A stretch of 64,000 nucleotides of DNA from Cytospora piceicola (lineage: Eukaryota; Ascomycota; Sordariomycetes; Diaporthales; Cytosporaceae), in assembly GCA_023375675.1 (NCBI GenBank), contig JALQBC010000015.1:761821-825820 (forward strand). The letters run 5' to 3'. Under the pieces are notes generated by a model. It made no database searches. It saw only the letters and a list, made by a program, of their open reading frames with translations, and was not told the origin of the DNA. Shown here in pieces: positions 25,341 to 35,568 of this stretch (the first letter of the stretch is position 1; each line of letters opens with the position of its first letter). The translations under genes and the position numbers were made by a program.

Positions 25341-25780
25341 TAAGATGCACGCTCGAGTTTTAATCCGATTAAGACGTACTTACCCCAATCTGATTCTGTA
25401 GAAAAAGGGCTATTAAACCGTATATTTAATTAAATCGTAGCCCTTAAGGTAAGCTTAGTATTAAAGCTAATAGTTCTAATTCTGTAAGTTCTTAAGGTTC
25501 TTAACCCGAACCCTAGCCTTTCCCTTCCTCTTTACTTACTTAAGCCTTTAGGCTTATACTAAGATGTACGCTCGAGTTTTAATCCGATTATAAAGCAGTT
25601 ACCTAAATCTGAATCTGTAGAAAAAGGGCTATTAAAAGGTATATTTAATTAAATCGTAGCCCTTAAGGTAGGCTTAGTATTAAAGCTAATAGTTCTAATT
25701 CTATAAGTTCTTAAGGTTCTTAACCCGAACCCTAGCCTTTCCCTCCTTTCTTCTTTACCGAAGGCTTATATAAGCCTTTA
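25341..25780. repeat. 219-bp module in tandem duplicate
   Basis: Two head-to-tail copies (25341-25559 and 25560-25780) both start TAAGATG(C/T)ACGCTCGAG, contain AAAAAGGGCTATTAAA and TTAACCCGAACCCTAGCC, and end in a C/T-rich stretch. A single copy occurs near 49397-49580. A GGTTCGAAC motif precedes the first copy. Confidence 0.82.
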
Positions 25781-25789
25781 GATTCGAAT

Positions 25790-25875
<86 letters not shown>

Positions 25876-26672
25876 GGTAAGTAGGTAAGTAAGTAAGTAA
25901 GTAAGTAAGTAGGTAAGTAAGTAAGTAAGTAAGTAAGTAGGTAAGTAAGTAAGTAAGTAGGTAGGTAAGTAAGTAAGTAAGTAGGTAAGTAGGTAGGTAA
26001 GTAAATAAGTAAGTAAGTAAGTTAGTTAATAAGTTAGTTAGTAAGTTAGCTAGTAAGTAAGTAGGTAAGTAAGTAAGTAGGTAAGTAAGTAAGTAGGTAA
26101 GTAAGTAAGTAGGTAAGTAAGTAAGTAGGTAAGTAAGTAAGTAGGTAAGTAAGTAAGTAGGTAAGTAAGTAGGTAAGTTCGCTAGTAAATTAGCTAGTAA
26201 GTAAATTCGCTATTAAATAAGTAAATAAATAAGTAAGTAGGTAGGTAAGTAAGTAAGTAAGCAAGTAAGTAGGTAGGTAAGTAAGTAAAGTAGTTAGTAA
26301 GTTAGTTAGTAAGTTAGTTAGTAAGTTAGTTAGTAAGTTAGTTAGTAAGTTAGTTAGTAAGTTAGTTAGTAAGTTAGCTAGTAACTAAGTAAGTAAGTAA
26401 GTAGGTAGGTAAGTAGGTAGGTAAGTAAGTAGGTAAGTAAGTAGGTAAGTAAGTAGGTAAGTAAGTAAGTAAGTTTGCTAGTAAATTAGCTACTAAGTAA
26501 ATTCGCTATTAAATAAGTAAATAAATAAGTAAGTAGGTAGGTAAGTAAGTAGGTAAGTAAGTAAGTAGGTAAGTAAGTAAGTAGGTAGGTAAGTAAGTAG
26601 GTAGGTAAGTAAGTAAAGTAGTTAGTAAGTTAGTTAGTAAGTTAGTTAGTAAGTTAGCTAGTAACTAAGTAG

Positions 26673-26703
<31 letters not shown>

Positions 26704-26704
26704 G

Positions 26705-26735
<31 letters not shown>

Positions 26736-28260
26736 GGTAAGTTCGCTAGTAAATTAGCTAGTAAGTAAATTCGCTATTAAATAAGTAAATAAGTAAGTAA
26801 GTAGGTAGGTAGGTAAGTAAATAAGTAAGTAAGTAGGTAGGTAGGTAAGTAGGTAGGTAAGTAAGTAGGTAGGTAAGTAAGTAGGTAGGTAGGTAAGTTA
26901 GTTAATAAGTTAATTAGTAAGTTAGCTAGTAAGTAAATTCGTTATTAAATAAGTAAAAAGGTAAGTAAGTAAGTAAGTAAGTAAGTAGGTAAGTAGGTAA
27001 GTGAATAAGTAAGTTAGTTAGTAAGTTAGTTAGTAAGTTAGCTAGTAGGTTAGTTAGTAAGTTAGTTAGTAAAGTAGTTATTAAAGTAGCTAATATTATA
27101 ATATATTAAAATAATAAAGGTAAAGCTATAATTTTAATATAATATAAGCATTTTATTTAAAAAGAAAGGAAAGGCTTAAGTATAGTTAAGCCCTTTTAAT
27201 CGAAGGTTTAAATACTAAGGTATAGTAAGGCTTAAAAGGTTACTTAGTTTATATATAAGCGCGTTAAGTTAAGTAACCTTTAAGCTTACGCTATTATATT
27301 ATAGCTAGTAATCTAGTTATTTAAGTATTAAGTAAGTATATAAGTAACTAAGTAGGTTAGTTAATAAGTAAGTAAATAGATAAGTAAGTAAATAAGTAAA
27401 TAAATAAGTTACTTAGTTAGTAAATAAGCTAGTAAATAAGTAAGTAAGTAAAGTAAGCTAATAAGATAGTAATTAAGTTTATTAGTAAATACGTTAGCTA
27501 ATAAGTAAGTAAGTAAATAAGTAAGTAAGTAGATAAGTAAGTAAGTAAGTAGGTAAGTAAGTAAGTAGGTAAGAAAATAGGTAAGTAGGTAAGTAAGTAG
27601 GTAAGTATATAAGTAAGTAGGTAAGTAAGTAAGTAAGTTAGTAAGTAAGTAAGTAAGTAGGTTACTTAATAAGTTACTTAGTAACTTAGCTACTAAATTA
27701 GCTAGTAAGTAAATAAATAAATAAGTAAGTAAGTAAGTAGGTAAGTAGGTTAACTAGTAGGTTAACTAGTAAAGTAGTTAGTAATTTAGCTAGTTAATTA
27801 TTAAGTAAGTTAGTAACTAAGTTAGTAGGTAAATAAGTAAGTAAGTAAATAGGTAACTAGGTAACTAAGTAGGTAAGTAAGTAAGTCAGTAAGTAAGTAA
27901 GTAAGTAAGTAGCTAAGTTAGCTAGTAAGTTAGCTAGTAACTTAGCTATTAAGTAAATTAACTAATAAGTAAAATAGCTAATAAGTAAGTTAGTTAGTAA
28001 GTTAGCTAGTAAATTAGTTAGTTAAGTAGCTAATAAAGTACTTAGTAACTTAATTATATAATTATTAAGTAAGTAAGTAAGTAAGTAAATAAATAAGTAA
28101 GTTAATAAGTTAACTAATAAGTTAGCTAGTAAGTTAGCTATTAAAATAGCTAATAAGTTAGTTATTTAGTTATTAAGTAAGTAAGTAAGTAGGTAAGTAT
28201 ATAAGTAAGTTAGCTAATAGGTTAGTTAATAAAGTAGCTAGTAAGTTAGTTAGTTAGTTA
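25790..28260. repeat. Degenerate (GTAA)n tandem array, about 2.4 kb
   Basis: Almost unbroken four-base repeats: GTAA dominates, with GTAG, GTTA, GCTA and ATTA variants arranged in higher-order blocks (for example GTTAGTTA runs and the AAATTCGCTATTAAATAAGTAAATAA block that recurs several times). Interrupted near 27090-27320 by about 230 bp of non-repetitive AT-rich DNA. Confidence 0.9.
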
Positions 28261-28267
28261 ATTATCT

Positions 28268-28349
28268 CGCCGCTTAAGGCTGCGGAGGAGACGATAAAGT
28301 AACGCCCGAAGGGCGTTACTTTATCGGATCCGGAGCAGCCTAAGCGGCG
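28268..28349. repeat. Large imperfect hairpin at the 3' end of the unclassified element
   Basis: Outer arms CGCCGCTTAAGGCTGC (28268-28283) and GCAGCCTAAGCGGCG (28335-28349) pair with one bulge. The inner arms CGATAAAGTAACGCCC (28292-28307) and its exact complement (28311-28326) form a perfect 16-bp stem closed by a GAA loop. The whole is far more GC-rich than its surroundings. Confidence 0.9.
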
Positions 28350-28528
28350 TATTTAACTATCTAACTAACTAGCTATTAAGTTTCCGATCCTTCCTAACGG
28401 AAGGCCTTCTCGGCAGGCGGTCCTACCGCCGTTCCCCAGTTATTTTATAAGAAAAAAGCGTTTAAATAACGAGAGAAAAGTACTCGATAAATCTTTACTA
28501 AAAGGGTTTAAAAAGCCGGGCTTATAAC

Positions 28529-28678
28529 TAAAACGATCTAAAGCAAGGTATATCGAATAAAGCAACTTAACTGCTATTATATACTATTTATAATAGGCGT
28601 GGGAAGCTCCCTTATATAGACTATATTAGTAGCGAGCTCTATAATAAAGTGGGCCCAGATATATCCAGATACGTGACA
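28529..28678 (-). repeat. 5' LTR of the copia element
   Basis: 150 bp, direct copy of 18694-18843, followed by the ATGTC duplication at 28679-28683. On the minus strand it reads TGTCACGTATCTGG... with a TATATAAGGGAG promoter-like box. Confidence 0.88.
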
Positions 28679-28683
28679 ATGTC

Positions 28684-29260
28684 CGATATAGCCACGCTGC
28701 CGCTAGGCTTAAGAGCGCAGTGCAATTCTTTGAACACGACGCACTTCTTAACCTCAGGGACGAGATGGATTACACAGTTCGCGATGATACAGTCGGCTGT
28801 TTCTGGGGGGAAAAAATGGCCATGCCTGTGATCTGGGAATCTATGAAGCTAACATTGGTCTTGTCGTGTTTGGTCTTGGTTTGGTTGGCTCGGGACAGCA
28901 TGTCCCATTCATAGTATATGTTGTGTCTTCCAATAGGGGTTTCGACCTTCTTGCCGGTTTGCACATGCAGATAATGAGGTCAATGGCCTCCTATTTGAAT
29001 ACCTTATTCATATCAACCCCGATGACCTTCAATGTTGCCGCTCAGCCCGACTTTGAAGGCAGCAGGAAGGCATCGAAGCCAGCGCCAGGGGGATTTCCGC
29101 AGTTCAAGCCAAGGTTTGACTCTTGGAGAGGGAGTACTTGCCAGCTCATCCTCTCATTAGCCGAAAGCTTTCGCCGCAAAAGCACTATACTCGGAAGCAA
29201 CCCCTTTTAAGCAATGCTGTAGCGCTCCATAACTTGATCGTAGAATTTTTGGGTGGACAT
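28684..29260 (-). pseudogene. Arsenite methyltransferase pseudogene, 5' part
   Basis: From an ATG at 29260 (MSTQKFYDQVMERYS) the minus strand can be followed through the ArsM/AS3MT order with several breaks: ASEYSAFAAKAFG, then two adjacent stops, ELASTP, then in a shifted frame QESNLGLNCGNPP, a deletion of the start of the SAM-binding motif, GAGFDAFL, KVIGVDMN, a damaged segment, MLSRANQTKTKHDKTNVSFI, SQITGMAIF, a one-base shift in the T6C6 run near 28808-28820, then CIIANCVIHLVPEVKKCVVF and LKPSGSVAISDI up to the copia junction. Multiple independent lesions show the gene is dead regardless of the transposon. The family methylates arsenite using S-adenosylmethionine. Confidence 0.85.
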
Positions 29261-29881
29261 TGTGTAGGTCTCAGACTTTTTAGATCCGTATGTTAATAGG
29301 TAGTGACGATATCATAGAATGAATATGCAGCTAATAAACTGTTATCACAACTCAAACTGTGGATAGCTTCGGGTTGGAGGGGGCAACCAATATCATTTGG
29401 CACTATCCTCGATGTAGAAGCAAACACTGACGATCGTTCCACGTCGCTTTAGGTTCTCTTATCTTACACAATCTACACGTTGCAGGGTGCAACTTCGCAT
29501 CGCCAACTGAGAAATAATCCACTATGTCAACAGGATGCTACCATCAAGCACCCCCCATGATGCCTCAAGAAATCAGTGTTTGAATATCCGGCACTCAGGA
29601 GCTAAACAGCCTTGAGGTTGAGTCAACTTGAAGCAGATAAGCTGATGCACCCTAACCCTGTCAGTGAAATCTTAAGTACTTAAGTAGGCAAGTGACGTCA
29701 ACCACTTGGAGCAATTGTTCCGAGGTCTGCAAAGGACCCGTGGACCCTCGGGGAGTATTAATCAAACTGTGATGCATTGAGACTCGTCATGTGCCGGATA
29801 CTTTCGAAGCCCCAGTAAACAATTATCGTTAGGCGACCGCGGTCTCAAACATTGAACTCACCAGCTACACAGCAAAGAGCA
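29261..29881. other. Divergent intergenic region
   Basis: Lies between the former start of the arsenite methyltransferase (minus) and the start of the 342-aa gene (plus). No ORF or RNA gene is supported. TAAGTACTTAAGTA (29671-29684) belongs to the dispersed palindromic motif family of this window. Confidence 0.5.
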
Positions 29882-30910
29882 ATGGCTCCACCGGAAGACT
29901 TCTCGACCAGACGTCTGGACAACCTCAAGCGGAACCAGGCATTGCTTGCAGGGCTTGGACTTGCAGCACAGCCAGAAATTAAGTCCCGTTCCAAGTTCAG
30001 CATTACCGAGGACCCAGGCGAGCCCGCTGTTAAAAGGCGGCATATTGCAAAGACCAAGGTCATCACCCTGCCCTCGCGCACGTCAGCACGGCTCGCCTCA
30101 GCTCCTGTCCGGCCAAGTCTCGAAGAAGACGCCGTGGACAATGACGATGTGGCCAAAATAGGCACCAGGCGACCAAAAAAGTCCACTGGCAAGCGGGCTG
30201 CTGGGGCTCCTACCAACAAACAGGAGGAAGATTTCGCCACGGAACACAGGAAGTCGGACACGGATCTTGGTGAGCTCCAAGCTTCATGGTCATCGTGGAC
30301 ACCCGTTGCGTCTCCTCCAGATCGCGATGAAGCTGGAGTCTTCCACTTTGTCTCCCACCCAGACTTCAACCCCAACAAGTCGCCCTCAGAGGTAATCAGC
30401 GAAGGTTCCTTCGGCGGGTCGTATTTCCGCCCACTATACTCCAAGAAGCTTGGAGTCACCATCTTTGACGATCACCTTGAACTACCAGTCTCCTGGGTCA
30501 AAGGCCTCAACGTCAACCAATACCTCACCGCGCCAACGTATGATCCGGAGGCAAACAAATTTAAGGTGATCTGCGGGCAGAGCATTGAACAATGGGAAGA
30601 GAACGGGTGGATAAACCACCAGTATGACGTTCGAGGTTGGTTTCAGTGGTACTGCCGCTTTTTTATGGGGAGGAGGTGCGAGGACGATGAACGGCAGGTG
30701 AGCCGTTGGAAGAAATGCGTCGGACCGACCGGACGCTGGAGGAGGATGTTGCTTAAAAAGTACATGACTTCGGGGGTGAGGGAGGTCTGGGATGATGGTG
30801 CGGACGAAGATGCCCCAGAGGTGAGTCCCGTTATGCACCAGACCTGTCATCACTGGGCCTTCGAGGTTACGCAGGATGTATTGGATGGTTACTGGGAGAA
30901 TGGGCGGTAG
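29882..30910 (+). CDS. Conserved fungal protein of unknown function, 342 aa
   Basis: Single exon from an ATG in good context (GCAATGGC). The first 150 residues are polar and basic-acidic with low complexity (RRPKKSTGKRAAGAP), and probably disordered. The second half is a compact domain: GSFGGSYFRPLYSKKLG, ELPVSWVKGLNVNQYLTAPT, CGQSIEQWEENGWI, RGWFQWYCRFFMGRRCEDDE, RQVSRWKKCVGPTGRWRRML, and a C-terminal HQTCHHWAFEVTQDVLDGYW. I recall such Trp/Arg-rich sequences as conserved hypothetical proteins in fungi, without assigned function. There is no signal peptide or membrane segment. The basic N-terminus suggests nuclear location, which is an inference. Confidence 0.8.
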   Translation: MAPPEDFSTRRLDNLKRNQALLAGLGLAAQPEIKSRSKFSITEDPGEPAVKRRHIAKTKVITLPSRTSARLASAPVRPSLEEDAVDNDDVAKIGTRRPKKSTGKRAAGAPTNKQEEDFATEHRKSDTDLGELQASWSSWTPVASPPDRDEAGVFHFVSHPDFNPNKSPSEVISEGSFGGSYFRPLYSKKLGVTIFDDHLELPVSWVKGLNVNQYLTAPTYDPEANKFKVICGQSIEQWEENGWINHQYDVRGWFQWYCRFFMGRRCEDDERQVSRWKKCVGPTGRWRRMLLKKYMTSGVREVWDDGADEDAPEVSPVMHQTCHHWAFEVTQDVLDGYWENGR

Positions 30911-31962
30911 CATATTCGTGCCAGCATCAAAACAGAGTGCATGCATCAGCTGCTATAGAAGGCAGTCAACCCTGGAAGGCAGAGTGCCGTCATGCTATCT
31001 TGGTATCCTTCAGGGCCGTGCACTCATTCTCGTGTTAATCAGGCCAAGCGCCAAGGGCAGAGTTTCAGGTCTGTTGTTCCGCCGTGATCTTGAATAATCT
31101 GCTAGAAGGCTACGGGCATACACGCTTGATATCTGTTGGTCTCTAGAGTATCAGAGTTTCCGATACTCGGGCTCTCACTATTCACAAAGTCGATCCCTCC
31201 AAAGAACAGAAACTTGTCATGGAAGCCGAACCCTACAGACATTCCCTTTCAGTTTCTCCCAACCAACACGGGCCTCAATTTGATGGCTTCGACCACTGCA
31301 AGATAACTACTACGAAAACAGGGTCCTCAGCTGTGTACTTGGGTCGTGATATGCCTCTCTTGCTAGTATTTCATGAGCGCCGTGGGACCACTCACGTTCT
31401 ACCACGTACCCTAGGGTAAGTTCAGGCACGGTTCGCGAATTCCAATAAACCGATCTCCAGACACAATGCCAGCTGTTTGTCAAGATTCGGCCAATAGAGA
31501 TAGTAGTGAACAGCTGGAAAAGAGACGGTAAAGTTTTCAGAAAAATTCCCGAAGCTCGAGCAAAGATTGGGACGCACGACCTTGCTATTTGTGGTCTAAG
31601 AGGTGCCGAGTTATTCAAGATCGGGGAGATGAAAGTAATTTCACAAATTACACATGCATTCTGCGACCAGTCGCCCGATGATTCCGTGGCGGGACTTGTG
31701 GAAGGTTTCGCAGTATCTGAACAACCAATATACAGAAATAATTCAGAGTGAAGGGGTAAGTGGGAGGGACTACGGGCCCAAGTTCGTATCCGAGGCCGTG
31801 TAATTCCACCCTAGACAATACATACAGAAGCTGGCCATTATATATGCAAGGTTGCCCTTCCAAAATCTTGCGCCGTTTACCTTTAGATTCGCCTCCCGTT
31901 CGCACTGGCGCTTCGATAGAACATCTTAACACTTCATCTACTCAGTCTCACCCAATATCATC
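30911..31962. other. Convergent intergenic region
   Basis: About 1 kb between the 342-aa gene and the 3' end of the choline oxidase-like gene. Short ORFs only; I see nothing I can support. Confidence 0.5.
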
Positions 31963-33756
31963 TTACAGACGTGCACTCTGCTTCCACCCTGCCTCCTCTG
32001 CGATCATCTCTGCCGCCCTCTCCGCAACACCCAGCACGGTCAACATGGGGTTGATTGTAGGTAGGGTTGGGAAGACACCAGCATCCGCAATCCTCAGTTT
32101 CTTCAGTCCCCTGACCTTTAGCTTCTCGTCGACGACAGCAAGCTTGTCGTTCTCCACGTCACCCATGCGCGTCGTTCCGGCGGGATGGTACACCGTGTGT
32201 GCGACCTTGCGGGCGTAGTGGCTAATATCCTCGTCAGTCTGAACCTGGGGGCCAGGCGCAGACTCGCACTTGATCCAGCCCTTAAACGGTTCCGTGTCGG
32301 CGATCTTGCGTGCTGCCTTGATGCCGTAGACAAGGGTGGCGGCGTCGTATCCTTCTGGGTCTGTGAAGTATCGGAAGTCCAGGGCGGGCTTGACGGATGG
32401 GTCGGCGGAGGTGAGGTACAGACGACCTCGGGAGCGTGGCCGAGGGATGTTGGGGGTCATACAGAACGCGTATCCATCAGGAACCTTATCGTAGCCAAGG
32501 CGCTCCGTGTTCCATGTGAAGGGAATCTGGTAGCAGTGCATCATGACGTCGGCAATATCGCCGTCGGGAATGGCCGCGGGGTTGGCTGGCATCTTGTACG
32601 CTGCGGCGTCGGGCTTCTCGCGACGCAGGAAGATGCCCGCATCCGAGTCCATGGTCGTCTGACCCTGGGGAACCGGTTGGTTCAGCTCCCAGACGATGAT
32701 GGACTCGGGGTGGTCCTGTAGGTTCTCTCCCACACCGGGGATGTCCTTGCGAACAGGTATGTGCAAGGCGTCGAGCTGCTCCTTGGGACCCAGACCAGAA
32801 AGGAGCATGAGTCGGGGCGTATCGACGGCACCGGCAGTGAGGATGGTCTCGGACCGTGCGTTGATGGTGCGCTTTGAGCCGTCGCGCAGGGTGAGATCGA
32901 CACCCTTGACGGTGCTGTTGTGGACGTTGATCTTGGAGACCCAAGCGTTGGTAAGGACGGTGAGGTTAGGACGTTCCTCCTCCCGGCGCAGGATTGGATG
33001 AATGTACGCCACTGAGGCTGAAGATCGGCGGTGGTCGTCAGGGTTGTACGACACGTTGAAGAAGCCAACACCCTGCTTTAGGGAGCCGGTATTGGTGATC
33101 TCCTCGTTGTAGTTGGGGATCACGGGGATGTTCATGGCGTCACTGCTAGCCAGTACCCAGTCCTTGCACAGCTGGTTACGATGGCGGGCGTGGACCGGCT
33201 GCACCGTGTTGCGCAGCTTGTCCATGATGCGCATGAAGTCCTTGAAGTTCCAGCCCTTCGCGCCCATGGACTCCCAGATCTTCAAATCGTACTCAAAGGG
33301 CCTGAAAGAAATGAGCGTGTTGTGGGAGGAACATCCTCCGAGAACCTTGGCTCTTGAGTGACGGATATGGGAGTTGCCTATTCAAAGGATACGGATGAGC
33401 ATTATAATCCATACAGGTAGAAAGGGGGAGAGGACGAATAACAGCGTCGAGATCGTGTTGTCCACGACGGCTTCGTTACACATGTCCTTCTCGAGTTCCA
33501 CGTCTCACTCACCCATGGGCTGTTCAGTTGTTGGATAGTCATAGTCAAACTCGCCACCAAGAAGGGCCAGCCATTGACGGAGATCGAGCACTCTGTCATC
33601 CATGAAATCACTAGGACCGGCCTCAATCATGAGTATCCTCTTGTGAGGGAGGTACTCGGCCAGGCGGGATGCGATAACACATCCTGCCGTACCACCGCCG
33701 ACAATGACATAATCATAGCGGTCAGCCTCTGAGGAAGAGATGTACGTGGTAGTCAT
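31963..33756 (-). CDS. choA: FAD-dependent choline oxidase (GMC oxidoreductase), 552 aa
   Basis: Exons 33513-33756 and 31963-33377 are joined across a 135-nt intron (phase 1) and restore [20 protein letters not shown]. The protein is a glucose-methanol-choline oxidoreductase: the FAD-binding [18 protein letters not shown] lies at residues 17-34, GGCSSHN at 95-101, and the C-terminal [12 protein letters not shown] and TLPTINPML blocks carry the active-site His (about 479) and Asn (about 524). His100 in SSHN lines up with the histidine that binds FAD covalently in bacterial choline oxidase. The predicted reaction is choline to betaine aldehyde and on to glycine betaine. The gene is divergent from a betaine aldehyde dehydrogenase, which supports choline as substrate over other GMC alcohols. 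The symbol follows the Aspergillus naming and is by similarity. No signal peptide. Confidence 0.87.
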
Positions 33757-35568
33757 CTTGTCTGATGGGAAGACGAGGAGTGGCTGCTAGTACTGATGAT
33801 GACGCGGGATTTAGGTTGGCAGCTGCTTGTCGGTCTCACTGAAGAGCTGACAAGTGAATATGGCCGGCGCGGGTGAGTTTTTGAGACTGAGATAGAGGTT
33901 ATGACTTGAGGTTGGGTTATAGATATCGGTGATGGTTCGGATTCGTGGGGCCTGGGGCGATTGGCTTATTTATACACTGCCGAGCCTGGAGTAGGGATGC
34001 AAGATATCTATCCGATCTGTGAAAAAAATGACCTTATCTTGCTGGATGAGTTGTCGTTGCGCACAATATAGACTTGCCCCTGGATTCTGGATTGAAATGT
34101 GGTGGATGGTAAATCGGCCTCGCAGTAAATATTTCAGGACGAGCTATCACAAATTTTATTGAGGGGAGGACGCTGATGGCCTGATGATGAGCCGCAACTA
34201 AAAAGAGGGCTACATGTGTGGGGGACTCGTTTTGTCTTTAGGGACGAGGGGGGGGGGTCTGACGGTGGGACCCGGGCAGATCTTTTCGTCTTTTTACCTC
34301 ATGAATTCCCTCGCATGATTGGACGTTACCTCTTTATTCGACGTGCATTTAACCATGTTACAGCGGTAGGGCGCGCCTGAGAATAGGTTATGGCGCCCTT
34401 TTGTGGCCCCGTTACAGCCTGAAGAATCTTTACGTCCCTCTCGCTGGCTGACTGTACTTGCCCAGGTGCCCAGGTGGTTAGTCGTATTCTACACGTACAG
34501 TATTTACAATTCTTGAGGATGACGCCTAGGGATATTCTAGGGTCTCTCCTGCCTACTAACAGCCAGTAAGGGCTCTACCAGTACACAGGCAGAACAGGGC
34601 TGTTGAATGGATAGCTGCCACACCGTTAATTTGCTAAGCTCCAGGAGATAACCAGCTCCAGGTGGAAAAAAAACTTCTTCGGGTCCAATCTCCACCACAA
34701 GCGACGGCAGAGCCCATTGCCAGCACCTTGTCCCTCGGGACCCACGAATCCACATATTACTGTGCACCACGGTCACCACCAGACACTCTGACACTCACAG
34801 CCGTTGAGGCGATCAGGCGATGTGCACTACCATGACTACCTGACCGCATCGAACACATGTGCAAGTAAAGATCTTGACGTCATCGCCAGTATTGAAGAAC
34901 TGCCCCAAAGTCGCCCCTGGTCGGGTTTTTCAGGGTGTAGACTGACTCGCTGAGTTGCGAAAACTACATAGTACATACGAAACAACTCATCCGGGTGAAG
35001 CCGTATCAGTTGCCGGTCTGGGGTGAATCAAGGTGAAGAAGGTTGCCCATGCAGCTCAGGTGAAGTACAATACAGATATAGAGAGTGTTCTTGGCGGGTC
35101 GAGGGCCCACACAGGTCGGTGAGCATTAAAGGGGACAAGCTCACCAGAAGCTGCCAGGGCTGCCAGGGCTGCAAAGGAAGTTATGGGCAGTGTTTCAGTG
35201 TTTCAATGCCGTACGTATCTGCTCCTGCTGCTCTGGCAGTGTAAAAACGTACAAAATCAGTAATCACATTGGAATGTCTCCATAAAGAGACATCACTGCC
35301 GGACGACCCCCCCCCCCTCCAACCCGATATTCGGCCCATAGCGTTTTATGTAAGAAGATTGCCGAAGAACTGTGCTGATCCAAGCTCATACTTTGCCGTC
35401 AATTTGCCGGGAGAAAGAGCCTCGTTTGACGACAGACACTCAGACTCACTCAATTATCCATCTGTTTGACACTCAATCACTCACTCACTCACGTACGCCC
35501 CTTCAAGTCCCACATCGCTGAACAGTCAGCACGTTTCGTCACCACCAACTCACCAAACACCAGCCATC
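33757..35568. promoter_or_regulatory. Divergent promoter region of the choline oxidase / betaine aldehyde dehydrogenase pair
   Basis: About 1.8 kb separates the two start codons. No gene is supported. It holds G10 (34248-34257) and C11 (35307-35317) tracts and a C/T/A-rich leader with repeated CACT directly before the dehydrogenase ATG. The two outward-facing genes could share control, but no specific factor site can be named from sequence alone. Confidence 0.45.

Larger units (their letters stand above)
25032..28435 (+). mobile_element. Unclassified repeat element with GTAA arrays and terminal hairpins
   Basis: A discrete, GC-richer block nested in the copia element. It begins with CCTTCCGTTAGGAAGG (25032-25047) and carries the exact inverted form CCTTCCTAACGGAAGG at 28389-28404, followed by a GGCGGT...ACCGCC hairpin to about 28435. 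The order is: a 5' module of about 300 bp (TTGATGTTTGTTTTACAAGG...), a 219-bp module repeated twice, about 2.4 kb of degenerate GTAA repeats, then an 82-bp hairpin. Parts of each module recur at 48334-54230 in both orientations, so this is a repeat family. No ORF longer than 60 codons is present. It might be a non-autonomous transposon, but no target duplication is evident and I cannot place it in a known class. Confidence 0.62.
18694..28678 (-). mobile_element. Ty1/copia LTR retrotransposon, RIP-decayed, with nested insertion
   Basis: Two 150-bp direct repeats bound the element (18694-18843 and 28529-28678), flanked by the 5-bp duplication ATGTC. On the minus strand the 5' LTR starts TGTCACGTATC. 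Domains run in copia order from high to low coordinates: the integrase C-terminal region at about 22322-22440 (RPKAYIGYLVNYKAFNIY, followed by a VVFDE-like end), reverse transcriptase near 21130-21250 (FDIVNVFLNVLFKG, the DVxxAFLNG motif), and RNase H near 20350-20520 (NTFFIDDKEFKRSSYKY, equivalent to DASFADDxxxRKSSQGY). All frames carry many stops. The differences seen between the LTRs are transitions, as expected from RIP. A 3.4-kb unclassified repeat is inserted just inside the 5' LTR (25032-28435); without it the element is about 6.6 kb. The insertion interrupts an arsenite methyltransferase gene. Confidence 0.88.

Noticed and set aside
25320..25420. tRNA gene suggested by GGTTCGAAC
   Set aside because: No acceptor-stem pairing and no A box at the right distance; the same motif recurs as part of the repeat module.
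25790..28260. CRISPR-like array of direct repeats
   Set aside because: The repeats are continuous four-base units without unique spacers, and the window is fungal.
32118..33071. Several ORFs on both strands over the choline oxidase gene
   Set aside because: They overlap the conserved GMC reading frame and have no domain of their own.
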